DNA of 64,000 nt, from the NCBI GenBank assembly GCA_028015205.1, contig CM051513.1:47806841-47870840 (forward strand). The letters are read 5' to 3'. How positions within the stretch are numbered: position 1 is the stretch's first letter; every line of letters starts with the position of its first letter. Origin of the DNA: Mytilisepta virgata (taxonomy: Eukaryota; Mollusca; Bivalvia; Mytilida; Mytilidae). The position numbers were made by a program, and so were the translations under genes. Below, piece after piece: positions 54,893 to 64,000 of the stretch. The notes under the pieces are model-generated. The model ran no database searches. It saw only the letters and a program-made list of their open reading frames with translations, and had not been told where the DNA came from.

Positions 54893-55917
54893 TACGACCG
54901 CAAAATTTTTGCGGTCGTATATTGGTATGACGTTGACGTCGTCTTCGTCGTCGTCGTCCGAAGACATTTGGTTTTCGCACTATAACTTTAGTAAAAGTTA
55001 ATAGAAATCTATGAAATTTAAACAAAAGGTTTATGACCACAAAAGGAAGGTTGGGATTGTTTTTGGGAGTTTTGGTCCTAACAGTTTAGGATTTAGGGGC
55101 TAAAAAAGGGCCCAAATAAGCATTTTTCTTGGTTTTTGCACAATAACTTTAGTACAAGTAAATAGAAATGTATGATATTATCTTGGTGTAAGGGAGGTAA
55201 TCCAAACACATTTAAAGTAAAATATTGTGTGATTCGATTATGTATAAAGAAATGTAGATTGTCTTGGGGTGATTTATAGCTGTCAATTTATTTTTAGAAG
55301 TTAATATTAATTTTAGCCATATGTCATTTTCTCTTTTAAGACTTCAATGATGAATTTAAATGGGTAATTATGTTTGTAAACTCCATGAGAAATTTGAATA
55401 GGGATTATGACCTTATCTTGAGGGAAAGAATTTTTTTTTTTGGAAAAAGGGAAAGGTGGGGGTGGTGAAAATTTAGGGGGTAAATAAGAAATTGTGGGGG
55501 GGACAATTTTTTCTCATTTCAGATTTCAGAAATTAAAGAATTTCTTCAAACATTTTTTTTGGCAAAAAAAAGGGCTGGGGGGTACAATAAGTTTTTTTTT
55601 TGGGGGGGGGGGGGTCAATACGCAATAGCATAGTGTATTGCACAAGAGCAAAAAAGCGGTAAAATTTAATTTATTCTTTGGGGGAGGGGGTTGAATTTGC
55701 AACAGCATATTGTATTGCACAAAAAGCAAAATATTATTGAATATAAATTCAAATCATATGACCAATTCTATGTTCTTTGACTACAGTTATTCTGTGTCAA
55801 ATATTTAATTACAATCCAATTTCAGACCTGTATCAAGCGCGAATATTGTGTCCATTTTTGCCCCAACTGTTCAGGGTTGGACCTCTGCGGTCGTATCCAG
55901 CTGCGCTCAGCGAAGCA
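54893..55917. mobile_element. Repeat element splitting the Gypsy gene, terminal palindrome
   Basis: Begins TACGACCGCAAAA-T-TTTTGCGGTCGTA (54893-54919), a near-perfect palindrome, followed by GTCGTCGTC-rich DNA. The other edge carries GCGGTCGTAT again at 55888, then GCTGCGCTCAGCGAAGC. The Gypsy integrase codons stop on one side and resume on the other. Homopolymer runs (G11 at 55602-55613) fill part of the middle. No ORF. It resembles dispersed bivalve elements with Helitron-like hairpin ends; the class is inferred. Confidence 0.7.
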
Positions 55918-56147
55918 ATTTATTAGGTGTTACTTTAGTGTCATAAGTCTTTTTCTGTCTTCCGGCGGCCTTTTGTTTTCTTGCCATGTCATAAGCTTCC
56001 CTTAATCTTTCTTCCAGTTTCATCACGTACTCACTAGCAGTTTCACACTCTTCTATTATTACTGGTTCAGTCATTATATCAAGTGGAACTTTCATTTCAT
56101 CTGTATAGTTTCGAGTTTGTGGGTCATATGGAGTAACTTGTCAGAAT
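55914..56147 (-). pseudogene. Gypsy-type integrase fragment, upstream part
   Basis: Reads VPLDIMTEP, then YVMKLEERLREAYDMARKQ and KKTYDTKV, the linker between the integrase catalytic core and the GPY/F module. It is continuous in family logic with 54892-53604, so the two are one gene split by the repeat element. Upstream of 56147 the homology ends abruptly; DDE residues are absent. Confidence 0.7.
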
Positions 56148-57533
56148 ATGAAGACAGGGACCTCTCTACGTTAAATTAAAGGGTGTTATGAGACTTTAAT
56201 CCATACGCCCCTGTTTCAAAGGAATTTGATTAGTGTCACCTTTCAGAAGCCATGTAATCACTTGTACTCTGATTGGCAATCAAAATATTTGTTTTCCAAT
56301 TGTCCCTAATTGGTACTCCAGTAATTAACAGGTGATTTTAGGACTTATTTTTAACAAATTAAATAGAATTCAAATAAAATACAAGAAATCCAGCCCAAAA
56401 TGTTGAGTTTTGGATTGTAAACGAGTTGCGGGAGGTCACAAACTCTTGCGGGTCAAAGGCTGATTTTGCGGGTTAGTCGGCAGGAATGTGTAGCAGGACT
56501 AGTTTACCTACATGTAACAATGCACAGTGAAGCTTGAAATACATGTACTTGATATAAGCTGCAATATGCTTTAGCATTTATATTTGCAAAGATATATAGT
56601 AATCTAAATTTAAATAAAACATCCATTGATTATGTTTGGCTCTGTAAATGACAATTACGATGTTCTAAAGTCTGTATGTATAAATAAACAAAAAGGAACA
56701 TTCTTTAAAAAAATTTGCACATTAACACGTAGAAACAACTTGATATTACATGAACATTTTGACTGTAAAACATAACAAGTGTGAACACACAAATAGGTCT
56801 CGCTTGAATGTTAGAAAATTTCATGGACTCGGTAAAGATGTGAAAAGATGATGTGCATTTATCCTGGAATGTACATCTTACTTGTATAGAGCAAGGATTC
56901 TGTTCTAATTTGCTGACTTGCCTAGAAAGTGAGGAAGAGACCTAATCTTGAAATCTTAACATTATCTATGAACTGCAACATTCAGGTCAAGGACAGATGA
57001 CACGTGTCAGATTGACATGTACACCCCATAACAAATGTATATACCCAATATTGCTGACCTACTTCATCTATATACTGTGAATCAGACCTAATTACACAAA
57101 CTTAACTGTGACATATAAGTCAAAGGCAAATATAAAATGGCAGACAAGCCGAGATCATAAGCTTTACTGGCACATATTTTGGTTGTACTAGGTTAAAAGG
57201 TTTCAAAGATATATAGCTTTTACAAAGTTTACGCCTCCGCCGGAAAAGTAACGCCCATGTCTCTCTTTCAGCGATTAATTCGGAGGAAAGACAAAAAATC
57301 AGACGATTAATTGTCAGCTATTTTATATCCTGCAGACAGCCTTTCAGTCATTTTCAAATTTCTTTTTTGGGGCATCATATTCCCATATATGGCTACATGG
57401 TTTTGCTGCTGTATACAAGCTGTGCAAAACTTTTGGATGGGTATCTGAACAAGACCGAAATTACAAAAATTCCTATAATGCATTCCTTTTGACAAAAGGA
57501 AATTAACTAAGACAGATATTTACTAGTACTTAC
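56148..57533. other. No gene seen
   Basis: 1.4 kb of AT-rich DNA; chance ORFs only. Confidence 0.4.
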
Positions 57534-58045
57534 AGCATTTGTTTAAGTTCCCCTGATCTTCTTTTGTTGTAAAGCAAAAGCTTGCTTAAAGCATATGTTT
57601 GCAGCTCTTTTACATGAGTGGGGGTTGCATCTTCCAATTTAAGAGATATGTTTCTAATATCTTCTCTGCCAGCTGTTCTGCCATGGTTTGTAGGTTTTCT
57701 GATAATTTTGCCATCCTCCTTTCTCTTAATATTTTGTTGGCAATTCGTGTGACTTTATTTTACCATTCCATTTTCATTTGTCTCAAAAAATCTCAGCGTC
57801 TTCCCGTTCTTTAGCATATCTTCCCCTAACCTCCTTTGGAAGTTTGTCATCTGACTTCCCTCTCATAGCTTCACCGATTTTCAGATTTGCCAATCTGAGA
57901 AGATCAAATCCAATTTTGATGGCGACCGTTGGATGAAGAAGGTCTTCTTTATCATCTGCATCCATAGTGGCACGCTGCATTGCCGAGTTGGCAATTAAGT
58001 CAAACTTTGCCGGGATCAGAAAATCATATAGTGACAGACGGACGG
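57534..58045 (-). pseudogene. Decayed gene, possibly tyrosine-recombinase-like
   Basis: The minus strand encodes KFDLIANSAMQRATMDADDK, LHPTVAIKIGFDLLRLANLK, then after a frame change at a T6 run (near 57790) DFLRQMKMEW, a TAA, and further down VKELQTYALSKLLLYNKRRS before a donor-like GCT|GTAAGT at 57534/57533. The order of these phrases resembles uncharacterised animal proteins with a recombinase-type fold that I recall from memory; this is a weak assignment. At least two frame breaks and a stop show decay. Confidence 0.35.
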
Positions 58046-59153
58046 ACACAACGAATACTATATACCCCGCTTTTAATAACCCAGACAAATTAATAAGCAG
58101 TTAAATGCACCTTTTTGAACAGTGTTGATAAAAACGGGAAAAGAATTGGGGGGGGGGGGGGGGGGTAAAATTGTAGCCTGGAAAAGAAATTTGGCATGCA
58201 CCTCTTTATATAAAAACAGCAAAATTTATATAGTTTTCATTCCAAACTTATCATTCTTTCAACATAAGAAAAAATGTAAGGATATGGAGTAAATGCACAT
58301 GCGCAATATCTCAATGACTACATTGAACAAAAAGCAATGGAACAACGCTTTTATTGCTGTTCTTCATCTTGAAGTCACCATGAGGCCTTCAACAATGTGC
58401 AAAAACTCATACCTTACTTCAAAAACCAATTTCAACAATTTAAAGGCATACATTTTTCTTTCTTTCTATTATTTCTACTCTATAATTGTAGCATTTTTGA
58501 TTATAATAAATTTCCTGTTTTTGTCTTAGTGCTGCTGACCAAGCATAAATTGTTAAAATGGCAATACTCCAGAGTCACTATACAGCTCATTAAAATTATT
58601 TCAGATAAGTTTATATATGTGTCATCTGCATTTGCTCCAAATATTTTCTAAAAATATAAATATAGTGCTACCAACTAATTTGATTATAATATTAAATTTA
58701 ATCGGGGAACTGTATAACCAGGTCTACATCCCTGATTTAATATATTTATTTAATACATATAATGGGAAAAACTAAAGCATGATAAATAAACTTCATGCAT
58801 ACCCAGTCATTCCGTTATTTTTGTTTCGTTCTCTTCCTGTGGCATAGCTACCTCTGAGGAGTCGAAGCCTGGCCTTCCACATGCTTCCAATAGAAATTTA
58901 ACTCCCCCCTTTTTTCTACAATGCAAGGCTTCATAACCAGGCTACTGTTTTCGATATGCATAACTTTTTTTGTTGTTTTTTTTTAATATCAGAGTCATGT
59001 AAACCTTTTTTTTAATAATTGTCATTGAAGTCGGATATGTTTTAAACATTGTATAATTTATGCTTATTTGTGAATGTGTCACATGACCTATGACAGAACA
59101 GTTGCGGATTCACCCGAGGTGATCGTATTCGACATTTGAATAACTTTTTGTCG
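58046..59153. other. No gene seen; G18-type homopolymer
   Basis: Starts with GACAGACGGACGGACACAAC and ATATACCCCGC, wording of a dispersed repeat. A G run of about 18 bases lies near 58148-58165. Otherwise AT-rich. Confidence 0.45.
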
Positions 59154-60091
59154 TTTTTAGGGTTAGGTTGCTAAGCAACTAAAACCCTTATGCCGTCGGT
59201 CGTTTGGTTAGACAATGAAGGAAACTTTGGAAATCTGGTGTTTTGTGGAAAAAGTTGGACCAGAAGTTTTTGAAACTATGTTTTTATGAGTAAATATGCA
59301 AGCTTATCTAGGATTGAAGCTTAAGCAAGGCTAGTTAAGCAGCTTTTTATCTCGATTTTGGGATATGACACATGCGCAAAGAAACGAATTTCTTTCCGAA
59401 TTACGACTATGTTTATATTGGAATATCATATAAGAAAATAAACATTCCGCGGTAAAATAGTCCTAATATTTGTTGTTGCTGTTGTAGTTGTTTTTTAATA
59501 GAAATGTAACTGAAACACACCGAGAAGTGTAATTGTCCAGTTATTTAATAAAAGATGTGTGTTTTATTGACGATTTCCTTTTTGGTTTGAAAGCCGTGTA
59601 AAGTATTCGCGCCTTTTAAAATGTACCAGATATCGGCGTAAGGATTTTGAATGTTTACTGTGACATTTGCACGGATATTTTCGACTCCGATCTTATTTTC
59701 AAAAGATTTCAAAGGTAAGTTCCATTTTTGTTGTGAACGTGATTGTTAACTTATACAGAACATATTTTGCACATTATTTGCTTATTCTTCTTGTAATTCA
59801 GATGGTATTTTGTGTATTTGATTAACCTTTTGACCTGATCATCGTGACTTCATTTTGTCAAACCTGTTGGTCAGTGATAGAATTGCATACAGGTTATTTG
59901 AAATGCCGACAACTTGCACATTAAGGTTGAAAAACACTGTTTATCATTAATTTAGAAAACGGTATTATCGAAGGTATAATGGGTTTATTTTAATTGAAAG
60001 CTTGAATGTTTACGTTCTGATCTACCTGTGAGTGTCAATGTAGTGTAAATAGAAATGACCCCTTCTACAATTGTCCAAACTTTGTCTTTTT
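59154..60091 (+). repeat. Long direct repeat, copy 1
   Basis: TTTTTAGGGTTAGGTTGCTA starts both copies, at 59154 and 63060 (offset 3906). The match continues with a few indels to at least the window end. It contains a palindromic GTTGCTAAGCAAC (59167-59179) and AAAGATTTCAAAG|GTAAGT, a consensus splice donor, at about 59714. It could be an LTR pair or a 3.9-kb tandem duplication; TG...CA ends were not found. Confidence 0.85.
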
Positions 60092-62235
60092 ATATAACCT
60101 TAATAACTTGAAGACCTTTGATTTCTGTTTATTTTAATTCATCAAATCATTATTATGCGTTTGTCTTTTTAAAAATATTCAATTTAGAGTGATAATTCAA
60201 GAAGCGTTAGCCGACTCGTGCTTTCTTTGATTGATTAGTGCATATTTATGTACAGACATGCGCAGTAAAGTTGAGTAGTAGAACCTTCAGCTCAGATACA
60301 CTGTGTTGCGAAAATATACGTTTTAAAAAAAAGACTGTGGACTAGTTGACTATATTTTATAGAATTTTATTCTGGTATGTAATTATTTGTTACACTACGG
60401 GTTAATTTTAAACTTTGGGATCGATACTTGCACATGCGCTTATATACTGTTCACAAAATTTGCATGTATTTAATATCCATCATACCATGTGCCAAGTTTG
60501 TCTTAAATACTTACAGACCTGTGACTACTGTTTATTTTATTTCGGAAAATCATTCTTATGTGCTTGTCTTTTAAAAAAAAATCAATTTAGAGTGATAATT
60601 TATGAAGCGTAAGCTGACTCGTGCTTTATTTGATTGATTAGTGCTGATTCAATACGGACATGCGCAGTAAAGTGTAAAAACATTGTCATTGGTATTGACT
60701 GTTGAGCTGCCCAGGTCGTATTATTTTATACATTGTGAATAGATACCCATTTTAATTGAGACTGCCGACTTAAGTTGATGATATTTTAGAAAATTTGATC
60801 TTTATCAGGTATGTTATTACTGTCATAGTCATAGGTTGTGTTTAACAAACATAGAACTAGAACACATGCGCAAAAAATATAAACAATTCGTCATTTTTGT
60901 CAAATCTTCATTTGTACATTGGTATGGACTGATTTAGAATGCAATAATGTTGTTACTTGTTTCGATAATGCATTAAATGTGCAAATTGACATTAAAACCA
61001 CGGAGTTTTTTGGTAAATTTGTTCTGTTCGTTATTGATTGATTGCGTTTCCCTGCACATGCGCATTCAGATATAAACAAATCTTTCCATTTCCCACGTGT
61101 AAAATCGCAAAAGGTAATTTGTTAGTTATGTATGTGTGTGCATAATTATTTTATAAACAATACTGGACCAATGAATACACTAAAAGGGCAACCCATTTAT
61201 GTTATATTTTTTTGTTGTTTTTTAAAAATCATTTTTATTATTACACTATTACATCCTACAATGTATCTTACTGTTTTTAATATGCACTTAAATCAATATT
61301 CTTCTTCTTTCGTTTAAGAGTCGGACTCGTACAGAGTGTTGATTGACACTCCTAATAATTATACCCCACACAACAAAATTGCAGAGGGTATAATGTTTTT
61401 GAATGGTCCCTTCAAAGATCAGTCCATGAATAGATTTCTCAGCAAATATATTGATCATAGGCTTTTGATATAAAGACATTTAAGTACATGTAATAACATG
61501 TATACCACACGCAACAAAGTTGCAAATGTTATAATGTTTTTTACAGGTCAGTCCATGATCAATATTTCAATAATAGATTTCTCAGCAATTTTTAATCCTA
61601 GGCTTTTGATATTTGGTATTTAGCTTTAGGTAGGGGTCCCCTATGGTGGAATACGTTTTCAGGTATGTGGATCACCTACTTCCTGTTTTACGAGTTGACT
61701 TAAACTTTTTTTCATTAAATTATTAGGGTTGAAAATTTTCATAACAGATTTCTTAGCAACTATTAATCTAAGGCTCATATTTGGCAAGCTGCTTCAGGTA
61801 GGTCCATATGTTCGGATGCGTTTTCAGGTCTGTCACTCATCTATAAATGTACGTTGTACTTCCGATTTAAGGGGTCAACTTGGAAAGGCAACAAGTCTGA
61901 TTTTTTTGGGGTTATGGTCTACACAACTGTCACCATGCTGTGTGACCCTGATCCTATTTTCATGCTACAGTGACTGTGAACTTAGGTCTTTTTTCAGGCT
62001 GTGAACTTATTTAAGAATCCTGTGAAAAATGAATTTCTTGAAAAGTATAATAGAAAGGCATCTGATATTTAGTATATCGATGAATGAGATTAGGGTCTTT
62101 GCGTCCGCCATCATGTCATCATTACACTCATTGACTGTTAGAAATATTGTTTTTTTGGTTTTTAGTCTGTTTCTCAAAGACCATGTTATATAGAATCTTT
62201 TTAGTTGGTCTACATATTTTCTTGGTTTCTTAGTA
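60092..62235. repeat. Non-coding, includes 415-425-bp tandem units and TATAAT-type dispersed repeats
   Basis: AATTTAGAGTGATAATT...GAAGCGT...GACTCGTGCTTT...GACATGCGCAGTAAAG occurs near 60180 and again near 60590. Between 61360 and 61780, AACAAA(A/G)TTGCA...GTATAATGTTTTT and ATAGATTTCTCAGCAA recur two to three times. No gene. Confidence 0.6.
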
Positions 62236-62870
62236 CAGTAGTCCCCCTGTTGAACGACCCCCCTCGCGAACGACCACCCGTCTTTTACGACCATAAACTG
62301 TAATCCCCAACTCCTTTTTTAAGAAAATGACCTCTCGCGAACGACCACCCCTCCAACGCGACCAGCGACCACCATTTTGTGGCCGAAAATTAATACAAAT
62401 CCCTCTGATACGACCAACGAATGATCGATCATAATTTTGAGACAAACCGGAAGTGCCGGTATTATCTTTTATAATCCCGCGGTTACTTAACCCGAATAAT
62501 CCAGTCGTTATATTACGATCACTACGATCACTCCATTAACTGGAGGACGATGACCGTAAGGTGACGCTGTAATTATTCGACTTAGCGGTTACTTGGATGT
62601 TTGTAAGTCATAGGAAAAAAATCAACCAGTTTTAGGAACCAGTAACTGTGCAGTACGATGTCGTCTACGATTTTGACACTCGATGAAAAAATAAAACTAA
62701 AAGTGATCAGGCTGAACGAATAAGGTGACAGAGCGAGATTGATTGCGTCCAATTACGACATGGGGAAGACACAAATTCAGTCAATCGTAAGAAACAAAAC
62801 GGAGATATTAAATCAGTGGGAGAACGGTGTTGATGGACGGAAAATAATTAATAAGACTGGACATTTTTAA
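62236..62870 (+). pseudogene. Tigger/pogo-type transposon remnant
   Basis: TA then CAGTAGTCCCCCTGTTGAAC at 62236 resembles a pogo-type terminal repeat, followed by GCGAACGACCACCC repeats. The ATG at 62658 opens a short protein with TLDEKIKLKVIRLNE and GKTQIQSIVRNK...ILNQWENG, the N-terminal helix-turn-helix (Psq/CENP-B type) of Tigger transposases. TAA at codon 22 and another stop at 62868-62870; the DDE domain and right TIR are missing. Confidence 0.65.
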
Positions 62871-63059
62871 TGTTTTGTGGTGTTTTAACAATAAAACGTA
62901 TCACAAAATACCGAAATTAATTTGATGCAATTTATTGCAATATAATGACAAGACAATTGAACTTTTTAATATTTTATTTTTTTTAATAAATGTTTTAATG
63001 ATACAAATATTTTATTCATTAAAGTGACATATCAGGTCTTTATCAGTTTTCATGCATCA
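62871..63059. other. AT-rich, nothing recognised
   Basis: Short AT-rich spacer between the Tigger remnant and the second long repeat. Confidence 0.4.
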
Positions 63060-64000
63060 TTTTTAGGGTTAGGTTGCTAAGCAACCAAAACCCTTATGCC
63101 GTCGGTCGTTTGGTTGGACAATGAAGGAAACTTTGGAAATCTGGTGTTTTGTGGAAAAAGTTGGACCAGAAGTTTTTGAAACTATGTTTTTATGAGTAAA
63201 TATGCAAGCTTATCTAGGATTGAAGCTTAAGCAAGGCTAGTTAAGCAGCTTTTTATTTCGATTTTGAGATGACACATGCGCAAAGAAACCTCCATATTTT
63301 CCGAATTACGACTATGTTTATATTTGAATATCATATAAGAAAATAAACATTCCGCGGTAAAATAGTCCTAATATTTGTTGTTGCTGTTGTAGTTGTTTTT
63401 TAATAGAAATGTAACTGAAACACACCGAGAAGTGTAATTGTCCAGTTATTTAATAAAAGATGTGTGTTTTATTGACGATTTCCTTTTTGTTTTGAAAGCC
63501 GTATAAAGTATTCACGCCTTTTAAAATGTACAATGCTATCGGCGTAAGGATTTTGAATGTTTACATTTGCACGGATATCTTGGGAAGGATTACAATCAGG
63601 TTTATTTTCAAAAGATTTCAAAGGTAAGTTCCATTTTTGTTGTGAACGTGATTGTTAACTTATACAGAACATATTTTGCACATTATTTGCTTATTCTTCT
63701 TGTAATTCTGATGGTATTTTGTGTATTTGATTAACCTTTTGACCTGATCATCGTGACTTCATTTTGTCAAACCTGTTGGTCAGTGATAGAATTGCATACA
63801 GGTTATTTGAAATGCCGACAACTTGCACATTAAGATTGAAAAACAATGTGTTTATCATTAATTTAGAAAACGGTATTATCGAAAGTATAATGGGTTTATT
63901 TTAATTGAAAGCTTGAATGTTTACGTTCTGATCTACCTGCACATGCGCAATGTAGTGTAAATATATTGTAGAAATGACCCCCTTCTACAATTGTCCAAAC
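63060..64000 (+). repeat. Long direct repeat, copy 2 (cut by window end)
   Basis: Same sequence as 59154 onward with small indels; carries the GTTGCTAAGCAAC word at 63073-63085 and the AAAG|GTAAGT donor-like site near 63623. Confidence 0.85.

Noticed and set aside
59158..59168. Telomere-type TTAGGG repeat
   Set aside because: Only one and a half units; it is part of the long direct repeat.

Overview
The window is eukaryotic, repeat-dense, AT-rich DNA, most likely from a bivalve mollusc and probably a mussel. The reasons are GT-AG introns, non-LTR and DNA transposons with animal-type domains, a tRNA-related SINE, and interspersed repeats that I recall as typical of bivalves; the species assignment is inference. 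I found no confident host gene. Almost every supportable coding region belongs to a transposable element.

Layout. (1) 1-5553: nearly full-length LINE (copy A, + strand) with a gag-like ORF1 broken by one TAG and an intact 1226-aa ORF2 (endonuclease, reverse transcriptase, RNase H). (2) 5558-7373: terminal-inverted-repeat element with a TA duplication and a core of six 133-bp tandem repeats. (3) about 7.4-16.9 kb: Helentron (endonuclease-bearing Helitron) with two herpes-tegument-type (C76-like) cysteine protease domains, an OTU domain, HUH Rep, PIF1-like helicase and an AP-endonuclease-like domain, spread over three frame breaks. (4) 17-23.8 kb: non-coding degenerate repeats and a recent 676-bp tandem duplication. 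(5) 23.8-33.3 kb: a minus-strand LINE in two parts, 3' half at 23771-26896 and 5' half at 30452-33322, separated by a 3.6-kb element made largely of about 21 copies of a 135-bp G/C-tract repeat. (6) 34-39.8 kb: repeats, a Harbinger transposase remnant, and two LINE fragments joined head to head. (7) 41197-41395: SINE with an 18-bp target duplication. (8) 41786-53057: complete Ginger-type DNA transposon, 58-bp TIRs and a CCGG target duplication, with a spliced gypsy-integrase-like transposase fused to an OTU domain. (9) 53.6-56.1 kb: Gypsy integrase tail with a zinc finger, split by another repeat. (10) 57.5 kb to the end: a decayed possible recombinase, a Tigger/pogo remnant, and a direct repeat of more than 0.9 kb at 59154 and 63060.

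How the parts relate. The LINE copies are one family with the same ORF1/ORF2 ATGA overlap. The Helentron and the Ginger are unrelated transposon classes, yet both carry OTU cysteine-protease domains with closely similar motifs. The most unusual content is the Helentron N-terminal protein, which combines two C76-like domains with an OTU domain, and the cleanly bounded Ginger whose introns hold nested foldback and TIR elements.
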